A stretch of DNA of 64,000 nt, from the NCBI RefSeq assembly GCF_001613165.1, contig NZ_BDBV01000021.1, positions 124,001 through 188,000 on the forward strand, given 5' to 3'. The notes beneath the pieces are model-generated. The model saw only the letters and a program-made list of their open reading frames with translations. It was not told the origin of the DNA and did no database searches. The translations under genes were made by a program, and so were the position numbers. This document shows positions 52,612 through 61,813 of this stretch, in pieces. Positions within the stretch are counted from its first letter, which is position 1. Each line of letters opens with the position of its first letter. The stretch comes from Nocardia mexicana NBRC 108244 (GTDB lineage Bacteria > Actinomycetota > Actinomycetes > Mycobacteriales > Mycobacteriaceae).

Positions 52612-53445
52612 GTGCGAGCGCTGGAGCAGATTCGGGAGTGGCCGGTTCGGCATGCTGCCGCGGGAGTTGTCGCCGCGCGGGGCGTGGTGGGGAGCGAGGG
52701 CGACGGCGAACGGGTGTTCGCGCTCGCCTCCGTGACGAAACCGCTTGTGGCGTATGCCGTCCTGGTGGCCGTGGAGGAGGGCGCGTTCGAGCTGGATCAG
52801 CCCGCCGGGCCGCCCGGATCCACGGTGCGGCACCTGTTGGCGCACACCTCCGGTCTGGCCTTCGACACCAACGTGATCATGGCCGAGCCGGGGGAGCGGC
52901 GCATCTACTCCAGCTCGGGATTCGAGGTGCTGGCACAGTTCGTCGCCGAGCAGACCGGATTCGCCTTCGCCGATTATCTGCACGAGGCAGTATTCGAACC
53001 TCTCGAAATGAAATCCTCGGTCCTGACGGGTTCGCCCGGACACGGGGCGCGGTCCTCGCTGAACGACATGCTGCGTTTCGCCGGAGAGTTGCTGAACCCG
53101 TCGCTGCTTTCCGGGCAAACCCTCGCCGCCGCCACCGAGGTGCAATTTCCCGGTCGCAACGGTGTGCTGCCCGGTTATGGCTCGCAGCGCCCCAACGATT
53201 GGGGTCTGGGATTCGAGATCCGGGACCATAAAATTCCGCATTGGACGGGTGGCGCGAACTCGCCGCGCAGCTACGGCCACTTCGGTCAGTCGGGCACCTT
53301 CCTGTGGGTGGATCCGGAGCTCCGAGTGGCGTGCGTGGCGCTGAGCGACGAGAATTTCGGCGACTGGGCTCGTGCGGTATGGCCGACGTTCAGCGATGCG
53401 GTGATCGCGGAGATCAACGGATCGCACGACACGGCAGCGAAGTAA
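52612..53445 (+). CDS. Beta-lactamase-fold serine hydrolase (class C-like)
   Basis: 277 residues, GTG 52612. SxxK in LASVTKPLVAY (about 40-50), Tyr-x-Ser in RRIYSSSGF, and a final HFGQSGTFLW segment in the HTG/KTG position. No signal peptide. Shorter than typical class C enzymes; a peptidase or esterase role is likely. Confidence 0.82.
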   Translation: MRALEQIREWPVRHAAAGVVAARGVVGSEGDGERVFALASVTKPLVAYAVLVAVEEGAFELDQPAGPPGSTVRHLLAHTSGLAFDTNVIMAEPGERRIYSSSGFEVLAQFVAEQTGFAFADYLHEAVFEPLEMKSSVLTGSPGHGARSSLNDMLRFAGELLNPSLLSGQTLAAATEVQFPGRNGVLPGYGSQRPNDWGLGFEIRDHKIPHWTGGANSPRSYGHFGQSGTFLWVDPELRVACVALSDENFGDWARAVWPTFSDAVIAEINGSHDTAAK

Positions 53446-53539
53446 CACCCGTAACTTCGGGCACTCCAGTAAACTCGGGCAACGCCGGCTCGACGGGATG
53501 TTGGGGAAGACGTCCTACGTCGAAGCTGGAGGTGTACTG

Positions 53540-54073
53540 GTGCGCGGATCGAATCAGTTCGCGGACGTGACGGCGGGTGTCGTATACATCCATTCGTCGC
53601 CTGCCGCGCTGTGCCCGCACATCGAGTGGTCGCTCTCCTCGACGCTGAAGTCTCCGGCGAAATTGCGCTGGACATCGCAGCCCGCGGCGCCCGGGCAACT
53701 GCGTGCGACCACGGACTGGGTCGGCCCGGTCGGCACCGGATCCCGGATTGCCACGGCATTGCGCGCGTGGCCGATGTTGCGATTCGAAGTCACCGAGGAT
53801 CCCAGCGAAGGGGTGGACGGTGAACGCTATAGTTTCTCCCCCGGTCTGGGGTTGTGGCGCGGCGCCACGAGTGCCAACGGCGACGTAATGGTGGGGGAAA
53901 TGCGACTACGGGAAATTGTGCGGGCCGCGCGCGAACGTGGCCGCCACACCCCCGCCGAACTGACCGCCGAGATCGACCGCGCGCTGGGTACCCCGTGGGA
54001 CGACGACCTCGAGCCCTTTCGCTGGGGTGGCGAGGGCGCCGAGGTGACCTGGCTGCGCCGCGACGTGGGCTGA
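53540..54073 (+). CDS. DUF3145-family protein
   Basis: 177 residues from GTG 53540 behind GGAGG. Strong family pattern: VRGSNQFADVTAGVVYIHSS, CPHIEWSLSSTL, LRATTDWVGPVGTGSRIA, LGLWRGATSANGDVMVGEMRLRE. Conserved across Corynebacteriales and Streptomyces with unknown role. Confidence 0.88.
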   Translation: MRGSNQFADVTAGVVYIHSSPAALCPHIEWSLSSTLKSPAKLRWTSQPAAPGQLRATTDWVGPVGTGSRIATALRAWPMLRFEVTEDPSEGVDGERYSFSPGLGLWRGATSANGDVMVGEMRLREIVRAARERGRHTPAELTAEIDRALGTPWDDDLEPFRWGGEGAEVTWLRRDVG

Positions 54074-54234
54074 AGTATCGGTCTGTCAGGCTCGACCGTG
54101 TCCGGTGCGGACGTCGGTTCGGGCTCGCTTGCAGCAGGTCGGAGGGGGTTCTGGGGGCCCGAGGGCCGACCGGTTCGGAGTCGCTGTCGTGTCATGTGGC
54201 ACAGTCGTGGCAGCACGGAGCGGAGGGAGCGGGG

Positions 54235-55251
54235 GTGTACGGGGAGCGGGTTCTCATCGAGACGCTGGGGGAGCGAGAGACCTGGACCGCGCTGGCCGTC
54301 GACGGCCGGCCGGCGCAGTGGCGGTCGGTGCTGCGCGTGCTGTCGCCGGAGACGCTGCGGATCGTGGTCGCGGCGTTCGAGCGCGCGGAGGCGGTCGAGG
54401 CCGAGGTGCCCTCACGATTGCCGGGCGACCGCCGGACGATGACGGTGTCCGCTACGCCGGTAGTAGGCCCGGACACGCGGGCGCACGCCGTGCAGGTCCG
54501 CACCACGCCGGCGGGTGCTGCCCTGCCCGCGCCGTATTCCGTTGCCGCATTCGGATATTCGGCGGATACGCGAGCGATCCAGCTCGGCGATCAGGCCGCG
54601 GGCTGGACGGTTCCGGCGGACCGCGCGAATTGGACTGTCCCCGAAGCGTTTCGGTACGTCGAACGATTCGACGGCTCGATGGATCTGCTCCTACGCACCT
54701 TGGATCCGAGCGAACATCAGCGGTGGGCAGGCGATCTCACCGCTCGCGTCGAGGGGCACCCGCGGCGCTACCGCCTGGCCCTGCGCAGCGGTGCGGACCG
54801 GCAGGAGTGGCGGGGGCTGCTGCACGATCTCACCGATCACCTTGTGCCCGAACCGATCTCGCTGGACGGAGCCACACTGTCGGCGCTCGGACAGCAGCGG
54901 TCCGGGCGGGGCCACCTCGTCCTCGCCGACGTCCGCGACGTCCGGTTGATCCGCTGGGTCACCGACCCGGTGCCCGGGATTCAATGGAAGGGCACGGTCG
55001 ACGACCGCGACACCCCGCACCCGGACGACGTGGTCCGCATCTTCTCGACGGTCGGCGACATGGTGCGCGCGGGAGCGATGCACGCCCGCATCGGCGAGGT
55101 CCGACTGCGCCGCATCGGCGGCGGCTGGACGGTCGTCGACGCCCGCTGCACCGTACTCCCCGCCCCGGGCACACCCGCCCTCATGCTCATCGAACTCACC
55201 ATCACCGGGACATCCGACGACCCCGACCCGACCGAGCCGTTCGCTCCGTAA
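54235..55251 (+). CDS. GAF/PAS-like sensory protein (DUF5593-like)
   Basis: 338 residues from GTG 54235, preceded by GGAGGGAG at 54222-54229. Alpha/beta sequence with two domain-like halves: AVQVRTTPAGAALPAPYSVAAFGYS, then RVEGHPRRYRLALRSG and RRIGGGWTVVDARCTVLP. It resembles Nocardia/Rhodococcus proteins with DUF5593 and GAF-like domains; I am not sure of the exact family. No output domain is visible. A small-ligand sensor is a possibility. Confidence 0.6.
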   Translation: MYGERVLIETLGERETWTALAVDGRPAQWRSVLRVLSPETLRIVVAAFERAEAVEAEVPSRLPGDRRTMTVSATPVVGPDTRAHAVQVRTTPAGAALPAPYSVAAFGYSADTRAIQLGDQAAGWTVPADRANWTVPEAFRYVERFDGSMDLLLRTLDPSEHQRWAGDLTARVEGHPRRYRLALRSGADRQEWRGLLHDLTDHLVPEPISLDGATLSALGQQRSGRGHLVLADVRDVRLIRWVTDPVPGIQWKGTVDDRDTPHPDDVVRIFSTVGDMVRAGAMHARIGEVRLRRIGGGWTVVDARCTVLPAPGTPALMLIELTITGTSDDPDPTEPFAP

Positions 55252-55386
55252 TCTCGGCACGCTCCTGTTCGATTCCGGCCAAAAGCGCGCCGGAAATACC
55301 GAATGGTGGTGTGCCGCAGGAGGATGCAGTGGCAGCGTGCCGATCCCGGCTGCCTGCAAGATATCGGCCGATTGTCACCGGCTCAT

Positions 55387-55560
55387 CCCGGCGTCGTCCG
55401 CCCCTTACGATCCCGGCGTCGGCTCACCCCATTGTCACCCCGGCGTCGGCTCACCCCCATTGTCATCCCGGCGTCGGCTCACCCCCATTGTCATCCCGGC
55501 GTCGGCTCACCCCCCCATTGTCATCCCGGCGTCGGCTCACCCCCCATTGTCATCCCGGCA
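55387..55560. repeat. Tandem array of 25-30 bp units at the end of dctA
   Basis: Units begin with CCCGGCGTCGG at 55412, 55439, 55467, 55495 and 55525, with a degenerate first unit at 55387 and a last one at 55554 that passes into the dctA coding end (stop codon 55550-55552). The constant part continues CTCACCCC..CATTGTCAT; unit length varies by the number of Cs. It lies between convergent genes. The last unit contains the hairpin below. Confidence 0.85.
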
Positions 55561-56902
55561 TGCTCTTGGCCGGGACGTCCCCATCCAGCACCCTGTGCAT
55601 CCGCGACTTGTCCAGCTGTCCTTCCCAATTCGCGACGACCAGGGTCGCGACGCAATTGCCGAGCAGGTTGACCGATACCCGCATCGAATCCATGATGCGG
55701 TCCGCGCCGAGCAGCACCGCGACGGCCGCGACGGGTATGGATCCGTGGCCGATGGCGGAGATGGTGGCCGACAGCGCCAGGAAGGACGAACCCGGCACGC
55801 CCGCCATGCCCTTGGAGGTGAGCATGAGCACCAGCAGCGCCGTAATCTGTTCTCCCACACTGAGGTCCACGCCCAGCGCCTGTGCCAGGAAGAGTACGCA
55901 GATCGACAGGTACAGGGTGGCGCCGTCGAGGTTGAACGAATATCCGGTCGGAATCACCAGGCCCGTGCACGCCCGCGAACATCCGGCGTCGGTCAGCTTG
56001 GTCATGATGCGCGGCAGCACCACTTCGGTGGAGGCGGTGCCCAGCGCCAGGAACAGCTCGTCCTTGATGTAGCGCAGCAGCTTCCACGGATTCACGCCCG
56101 CGAACACCCGCACGATCGCCGCCAGCACCAGCAGGAACAGCACCGCGGCGAGATAGCAGCACGCGATCAGCTTGCCGTAGCTGCCCAGCGACGACAGCCC
56201 GTACTGCCCGATGATGTAGGCCATCGCCCCGAACGCGCCCAGCGGCGCCAGCCGCATGATCCACCCGATGATGACGAAGAAGATCTGCCCGATCTGATCG
56301 ATGGCCTGCGGAATCATCGTCGGGACCCGCTCCCGGAACTTCGCCAGCGCGAGCCCGAACAGCACCGCGAAGAACAGCACCTGCAGCAGCTGATTCTCCG
56401 CGAACGCCGAGATCACCGACGCCGGAATGATATTCAGCAGGAACTCGACGGTATGCGGCAGTTCGCCGTCACCGGTCTTCTTCGCCAGCTGATCCGCGCC
56501 CGTGGCCAGCGTCTGCGCGTCGATGTCGAACCCGCTGCCGGGCTTGACCAGGTTGCCGACCAGCAGCCCGAACAGCAGCGCGAACGTGGTGACGGCCTCG
56601 AAGTAGATCAGCGCCTTGACCCCGATCCGCCCCACCGACCTCATATCGCCGACGTGCGCGATGCCCAGCACCACCGTGCAGAACACGATCGGCGCGATCA
56701 CCATCTTGATCAGCTTGATGAACCCGTCGGCGAGCGGTTTCAGGTCCGCGCCCACCCCCGGCCACAGCCAGCCCACCACGATCCCGGCCACGATCGCCAC
56801 GAGCAGCTGCACGAAAAGCGAGCTGTACCACCGCGAGCGGGGCGGTCGCGCACCGTCCTCATCGTCCCCCGAGACCTCGGGAGCATCGGTCACCACCGTC
56901 AT
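55550..56902 (-). CDS. dctA: Dicarboxylate/cation symporter (DctA-like)
   Basis: 450 residues, ATG 56902. Eight or more membrane segments of the DAACS family and its signature loops: ALGTASTEVVLPRIM (the Ser-rich hairpin HP1) and VIPTGYSFNLDGATLYLSI (the TM7 N-x-D motif region), then the HP2 loop TSKGMAGVPGSSFL. Takes up succinate, malate or fumarate, or amino acids, with protons or sodium. The gene is monocistronic and ends in the tandem array. Confidence 0.9.
   Translation of the reverse strand: MTVVTDAPEVSGDDEDGARPPRSRWYSSLFVQLLVAIVAGIVVGWLWPGVGADLKPLADGFIKLIKMVIAPIVFCTVVLGIAHVGDMRSVGRIGVKALIYFEAVTTFALLFGLLVGNLVKPGSGFDIDAQTLATGADQLAKKTGDGELPHTVEFLLNIIPASVISAFAENQLLQVLFFAVLFGLALAKFRERVPTMIPQAIDQIGQIFFVIIGWIMRLAPLGAFGAMAYIIGQYGLSSLGSYGKLIACCYLAAVLFLLVLAAIVRVFAGVNPWKLLRYIKDELFLALGTASTEVVLPRIMTKLTDAGCSRACTGLVIPTGYSFNLDGATLYLSICVLFLAQALGVDLSVGEQITALLVLMLTSKGMAGVPGSSFLALSATISAIGHGSIPVAAVAVLLGADRIMDSMRVSVNLLGNCVATLVVANWEGQLDKSRMHRVLDGDVPAKSMPG
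55553..55576 (-). terminator. REP-like hairpin overlapping the dctA 3' end
   Basis: TCCCGGC-N9-GCCGGGA with loop ATGCTCTTG. Sister of the hairpin at 42969-42989. It includes the last codons of dctA, so any terminator role is at most partial; the tandem array could have been produced by repeated copying of this end. Confidence 0.45.
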
Positions 56903-57075
56903 GGCGGGCAAAACTATGCGCTACCTGTACCGCCCGCGTATCGCGCAAGTTACCGGCAGGCTACCTATTTCATATATGAAGTCCGCGGTGCCTCGCCGGT
57001 ACGCTGGAAAGGCCGTGGCAGGGGACGGCCGACGGGCGGTCTCGGAACCGCGATCACCCGTCGGCCCGTCGCGCA

Positions 57076-57318
57076 TCACGTCTCGGGCGGGCTCTCCCCG
57101 TCGCGCAGCAGGCGCAGTTCCTCCGCCATCACCTTCAGCTTCTCGTCCACGAGGTACCGCAGCTCGATGACCTCGTGCCGCATGTCGATCTGCTCGTACT
57201 GCATGAGCACGTAGTCGTCGAGGATGCGCTGCACATCGTCCCGGGTCTGCGTGAGTTCCCGCTGCGTGGCGGCGAGTTCGGCCCGGGTGGCGGCGAGTTG
57301 TTGCTCCAGCGATGACAT
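57076..57318 (-). CDS. Short coiled-coil protein (80 aa)
   Basis: ATG 57318 behind GAGGGGG. Heptad-rich from the start (LEQQLAATRAELAATQREL) to the middle, then VIELRYLVDEKLKVMAEEL. No membrane helix. Possibly a small scaffold; no family known to me. Confidence 0.65.
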   Translation of the reverse strand: MSSLEQQLAATRAELAATQRELTQTRDDVQRILDDYVLMQYEQIDMRHEVIELRYLVDEKLKVMAEELRLLRDGESPPET

Positions 57319-57516
57319 GAAATCCCCCTCGTGTGCCGTAGCGTGCGATGACAGGCAGCCTACGCGGCGAAGGTGACCAACGAGGTCCCTGCAAACGGGA
57401 GTTGTCCACAGCGTGCAATCTGTCCACAGGCCGGAAGTGCCAGCAGGACAAGAGGAGTCGGACATGAAGAGGGGCGGGCTGCCCGATCGGACCGCCCGCC
57501 CCCACAGCACGACAGA

Positions 57517-58947
57517 TTACAGCGGGATGTTCTTGTTGTGGCTGGCCCGCGCCGGTGCCGAGGCGAGCGCCGCGGCGATGGTGGAGCGGGTCTTGGCGGG
57601 GTCGATGACCTCGTCGACGACGCCGATCGCCAGCGCGCGGCCGACGCCGCCCGCGATGGCCTCGTGCTCGGCGGTCAGCCGCTCGAGCAGCGCCTCGCGC
57701 TCCTCCTCCGGAGCCTTGGCGATGGCCTTCTTGTGCAGGATGCCGACGGCGGCCTTGGCGCCCATGACGGCGACCTCGGCCTCCGGCCACGCGTACACCG
57801 CGGTCGCGCCCAGCGAGCGGGCGTTCATGGCGATATAGGCGCCGCCGTAGATCTTGCGGGTCACCAGCGTGACGCGCGGAACCCGGGCCTCGGCGAAGGC
57901 GTGCAGCAGCTTGGCGCCGCGGCGCACCACGCCCTCCCACTCCATGCCGACACCGGGCAGGTAGCCGGGCACGTCGGTGACGACCACGATCGGAATGCCG
58001 AAGGAGTTGCACAGCCGCACGAAACGCGCTGCCTTCTCGGCACTTTCGGAGGTGAGGCAGCCGCCCATGCGCAGCGGGTTGTTCGCCAGCACGCCGACCG
58101 TGCGCCCGGCCAGGCGGCCCAGTCCGGTGACGATGCTGCGCGCGTAGCCGCCCTGCAGCTCCTCGAAGGAGGATTCGCCGTCGACGTTGTCGAGCAGCTC
58201 GTGGATGACCGGCTTCACGTCGTAGGCGCGCTTGGCCGACTCCGGCAGCATGGCCTTGAGGTCGACATCGCCGTGCGCGGCGGCGAGCATGTCGAATTCG
58301 CCCTGCTCGGCGAACATCGACACCAGCTTGCGGCCGCGGTTCATCGCGTCGTCCTCGTCGTTCGCGACGACGTGGCACACACCGGACTTCTTGCCGTGCG
58401 TCTCCGGGCCGCCCAGGGTGGCCATGTCGACGTTCTCGCCGGTCACCGAGCGCACCACGTCGGGGCCGGTGACGAAGACGCGGCCCTCCGGCGCCATGAT
58501 GACGATATCGGTGAGGGCGGGACCGTACGCGGCGCCGCCGGCGGCGAAGCCGACCACCACGGAAATCTGGGGGATCAGGCCCGACGCGCGAACCATGGCC
58601 TCGAAGACCAGGCCGACCGCGTGCAGCGCCTCGACACCCTCGGCCAGGCGGGCGCCGCCGGAGTGCCAGATGCCGACGACGGGGATCTTGGAGTCGATGG
58701 CGGTATCGATGGCGTCGACGATGTGCCTGCAGCCCTCGACGCCCATGGCGCCGCCCATCACGGTGGCGTCCGAGCAGTACGCGACGGTGCGCACACCGTC
58801 GACCTCGCCGATGGCGGCCAGCACACCGGACTTGTCGCGGGGGTGCAGCGGGAGCACGGTTCCTGGATCGAAGAAGCGCTGCAACCGACCCAGCGGATCA
58901 CGGGGATCGGTCGTGGCGTCCGCCTGGGCGGGGGCCATGGTGGTCAT
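57517..58947 (-). CDS. accD6: Acyl-CoA carboxylase beta subunit
   Basis: 476 residues, ATG 58947. Carboxyltransferase domains with the oxyanion-hole glycines in VGFAAGGAAYGPAL and in RKIYGGAYIAMNAR. Position after kasA matches accD6 of mycobacteria, whose product makes malonyl-CoA for FAS-II. The 126-bp gap to kasA may hold an extra promoter. Confidence 0.92.
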   Translation of the reverse strand: MTTMAPAQADATTDPRDPLGRLQRFFDPGTVLPLHPRDKSGVLAAIGEVDGVRTVAYCSDATVMGGAMGVEGCRHIVDAIDTAIDSKIPVVGIWHSGGARLAEGVEALHAVGLVFEAMVRASGLIPQISVVVGFAAGGAAYGPALTDIVIMAPEGRVFVTGPDVVRSVTGENVDMATLGGPETHGKKSGVCHVVANDEDDAMNRGRKLVSMFAEQGEFDMLAAAHGDVDLKAMLPESAKRAYDVKPVIHELLDNVDGESSFEELQGGYARSIVTGLGRLAGRTVGVLANNPLRMGGCLTSESAEKAARFVRLCNSFGIPIVVVTDVPGYLPGVGMEWEGVVRRGAKLLHAFAEARVPRVTLVTRKIYGGAYIAMNARSLGATAVYAWPEAEVAVMGAKAAVGILHKKAIAKAPEEEREALLERLTAEHEAIAGGVGRALAIGVVDEVIDPAKTRSTIAAALASAPARASHNKNIPL

Positions 58948-59073
58948 CGCGTTCTCTCCTCGAGGGGGTGTGGAGTCGCTGACGCGGCTACAGAAGTCGT
59001 TGTCCCGGTGGGGCTTTCGCGGATTGCCGAAAGCCCCACCGGGATCGCTGTGTAGAGAACCGGTCCGAGAGTG

Positions 59074-60324
59074 TCAGTACCGGCCGAAGGCGAGCGCGAC
59101 ATTGTGCCCACCGAAACCGAACGAGTTGTTGATCGCGTACTCGATCTCCTGGCGGCGGGCCTCGCCGCGCACGACATCGAGGTCGATCTCCGGGTCCTGG
59201 TTTTCGAGGTTCAGCGTGGGCGGCACGATGCCGTCGCGGATGCTGAGCACGGTGAGCACCGACTCGAGGGCGCCGACGGCGCCGATCGAATGGCCCAGGG
59301 CGGATTTGGGCGCATAGACCGAGGCGTGGCTGCCGACGGCCAGGTTGATCGCGTTCGCCTCGGCGGTGTCACCGATCGGCGTCGCGGTCGCGTGCGCGTT
59401 GACGTGCGTGACGTCCTGCTTGGTCAGACCGGCGGTCTGCATGGCCCGCGTCATGGCCCGGGCAGCACCCTTGCCGTCGGGGGCGGGGGCGACCAGATGG
59501 AAGCCGTCCGAGGTGATACCCGCGCCCATCAGGCGGGCGTGGATGGTGGCCCCGCGCGCCTTGGCGTGCTCCTCGGTCTCGACGACCATGAGTGCACCGG
59601 CCTCGCCGAAGACGAAGCCGTCGCGAGCGGAGTCGAAGGGACGCGAGGCGCCCTTCGGATCGTCGTTGCGGGTGCTCATCGCGCGCATCATCGAGAACGC
59701 GGCGATCGGCACGGCGTCGATATAACCCTCGACGCCACCGGTGACGACCATGTCGGCGTCGCCCATCACGATCATCCGCCACGCGTTCGCGATGGCCTCC
59801 GATCCCGACGAACACGCCGATACCGGCGTGACCACTCCCGCCCGGGCCTGCAATTCCAGACCCACCACGGCGGACGGCCCGTTCGGCATGACCATCTGAA
59901 CTGCCAGCGGCGAAATCTTGCGATAGCCGCCGTTCTTCAGCTTGTCGACCGAGTCGATGAGCGCGTCGCCGCCACCGAGGCCGGTGCCGATCGCCACACC
60001 GAGCCGCTCGGGGTCGACCTCGGGAGATCCGGCGTTGCGCCACACCTCGCGACCGAGGACGGTCGCGAGCTGCTCCACGTACGCCATGCGACGGCATTCG
60101 ACCCGGCTGAGCAGGGTCTCCGGACGCACCTTCAGATGTCCGCCGATGCGGACCGGAAGGTCGTATTCCTCGACGAAGGAATCCTCGAGAACGTCGATAC
60201 CGCTCTCGCCGTTGAGGAGTCCCTTCCACGTCGCATCGACGTCGCCCGCGATCGACGTGGTCGCCGCCAGGCTCGTTACGACGACGTTGGGAAAGTTCCC
60301 GTTCAAGGTGGAAGGAGTGGTCAC
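59074..60324 (-). CDS. kasA: Beta-ketoacyl-ACP synthase (KasA/FabF type)
   Basis: 416 residues, ATG 60324. Catalytic Cys in [12 protein letters not shown] (about 170) and the two His in [11 protein letters not shown] and [13 protein letters not shown]. Extends acyl chains on AcpM in the mycolic-acid pathway. Mycobacteria have a second gene, kasB, next; here accD6 follows directly, so one synthase must serve the shorter mycolates of this organism. Confidence 0.93.
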   Translation of the reverse strand: MTTPSTLNGNFPNVVVTSLAATTSIAGDVDATWKGLLNGESGIDVLEDSFVEEYDLPVRIGGHLKVRPETLLSRVECRRMAYVEQLATVLGREVWRNAGSPEVDPERLGVAIGTGLGGGDALIDSVDKLKNGGYRKISPLAVQMVMPNGPSAVVGLELQARAGVVTPVSACSSGSEAIANAWRMIVMGDADMVVTGGVEGYIDAVPIAAFSMMRAMSTRNDDPKGASRPFDSARDGFVFGEAGALMVVETEEHAKARGATIHARLMGAGITSDGFHLVAPAPDGKGAARAMTRAMQTAGLTKQDVTHVNAHATATPIGDTAEANAINLAVGSHASVYAPKSALGHSIGAVGALESVLTVLSIRDGIVPPTLNLENQDPEIDLDVVRGEARRQEIEYAINNSFGFGGHNVALAFGRY

Positions 60325-60337
60325 GGTATCGGGCCCT

Positions 60338-60640
60338 TTACTCGCCCTGGCCGAACTTGGCCTTGAGCTCCTCGGCCGCCTCGGCGTTCTCGGCCTCGAG
60401 CTTCTGGATGTAACCGACGGCGTCGCCGACGGTCTTCAGGCTCGCCAGATCCTCGTCCGGGATCTTCACGCCGTACTTGTCCTCGGTCTGCACGGCGATC
60501 TCGACCATCGACAGCGAGTCGATGTCCAGGTCGTCGACGAAGGACTTCTCGATGGTCACCTCGGAGGGCTCGATGCCGGTCACCTCTTCGATGATCTTGC
60601 CGAGCTCTTCGACGATCTGTTCCTGGGTCAGAGCGGCCAC
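60338..60640 (-). CDS. acpM: Acyl carrier protein
   Basis: 100 residues, ATG 60640. The phosphopantetheine Ser lies in [17 protein letters not shown] ~20-residue acidic/Ala tail follows the ACP fold, shorter than that of M. tuberculosis AcpM. Only 13 bp from kasA. Confidence 0.95.
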   Translation of the reverse strand: MAALTQEQIVEELGKIIEEVTGIEPSEVTIEKSFVDDLDIDSLSMVEIAVQTEDKYGVKIPDEDLASLKTVGDAVGYIQKLEAENAEAAEELKAKFGQGE

Positions 60641-60771
60641 TTCGTGGCTCCCTTCTTGTTACTCTCTAGGGTTTCGAGTGTTTCTTCGGTCTGTGTTCTT
60701 CTTCGGAACGAGGCGAATGATCGTTTCTTCCGCCTCGTCACGGCCTGCGTCGTTGCGTGCCGCGTGGAAAG

Positions 60772-61686
60772 CTATCCGTTAGCCAGCAGATCGGCCAACG
60801 CGGGGATGTCCTCGGGGGTCTTCAGCGCCAGATTCGGGGTGCCCTTGAGCTCCCGCTTGGCGATGCCGACCAGGGTCCCGGCGGGTGGCAGCTCGGCCAC
60901 TCCGGAAACCCCTGCCGCGCGGACGGTTTCGGTGCACAGATCCCACCGGACGGGCCGGGTCACCTGTGCCGCGAGCTTCTCGATGGCGTCTTTGCCCGAG
61001 GTGACCGGCTTACCGTCGTAGTTCGACAGTAGGGTCCGGGTCGGCTCGCTCACAGTTATCTGCGCAATGGCCTCCGTCACAGCGTCCTGGGCCGGTGCCA
61101 TGAACGCGGTATGGAAGGCCCCGGCGACGGGCAGCGCGCGGATGCGCGCCTTCTCCGGCGGGTTCGCCGCCAGTTCCGCCAGTGCGTCCAGCCGGCCCGC
61201 CGCCACGATCTGCCCGGCCGCATTGCGGTTGGCCGGAATCAGGTCGAGTTCGGCGAGGCGGTCGAGCACGGCGGCCTCGTCACCGCCGAGCACTGCGGAC
61301 ATGCCGGTCGGTTCCAGCGCGCACGCCTTGGCCATCTCCGCACCGCGGATGGCGGCCAGTGTCACGGCCTCGTCGGGGGAGATGACCCCCGCGACGGCCG
61401 CGGCGGCGAACTCGCCGACCGAATGTCCGGCGACGATGGTGTCCGCCGGAACCGTGTTCTCCGAGATTTCCGCGAACGCGAGCAGCGCCGCGGCGACAAC
61501 GAGCGGCTGGGTCACCGCCGTGTCCTTGATGTCGTCCGCCGTAGCGGTGGTGCCCAGCTGCACCAGATCCAGGCCGGAGGCCTTGGACCACAGTTCGAGA
61601 CGGTCACGCGCGCCGGGAAGATCGAGCCAAGGCGCGAGCATGCCGGGTGTCTGAGAGCCCTGTCCAGGGGCGTACAACGCGATCAC
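60772..61686 (-). CDS. fabD: Malonyl-CoA:ACP transacylase
   Basis: 304 residues from GTG 61686 (start MIALYAPGQGSQ as in mycobacterial FabD). Active Ser in AGHSVGEFAAA (about 92) and His in AGAFHTAFM (about 200). Loads malonate onto AcpM. First gene of the FAS-II operon after mabR. Confidence 0.94.
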   Translation of the reverse strand: MIALYAPGQGSQTPGMLAPWLDLPGARDRLELWSKASGLDLVQLGTTATADDIKDTAVTQPLVVAAALLAFAEISENTVPADTIVAGHSVGEFAAAAVAGVISPDEAVTLAAIRGAEMAKACALEPTGMSAVLGGDEAAVLDRLAELDLIPANRNAAGQIVAAGRLDALAELAANPPEKARIRALPVAGAFHTAFMAPAQDAVTEAIAQITVSEPTRTLLSNYDGKPVTSGKDAIEKLAAQVTRPVRWDLCTETVRAAGVSGVAELPPAGTLVGIAKRELKGTPNLALKTPEDIPALADLLANG

Positions 61687-61751
61687 GTCTCTACAAAACA
61701 CCGTGTGAGCCCTCCGCGGAGATGTCGACGCGAATGAAGCTTGTCGGCAGC

Positions 61752-61772
61752 TTTTGTGTGGACCCCACAAAA
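61752..61772. promoter_or_regulatory. TTTTGTG-N7-CACAAAA inverted repeat before fabD
   Basis: Perfect 7-bp arms 66 bp upstream of the fabD start, with a further TACAAAA half at 61692-61698. MabR of M. tuberculosis is reported to bind a fabD-promoter site built from TTTTGT and ACAAAA halves, with a longer spacer as I recall. This is the natural candidate for the MabR operator here. Confidence 0.6.
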
Positions 61773-61813
61773 CGGCACGTGGGATGTCGGGATCGACCGA
61801 TTCGCCGGAGCCG

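Noticed and set aside
55387..55560. Tandem repeats as a CRISPR array
   Set aside because: Units are contiguous with no unique spacers, and no cas gene is near.
57373..59055. Long plus-strand frame opposite accD6
   Set aside because: Antisense shadow caused by GC-rich codons; no motif, and accD6 is certain.
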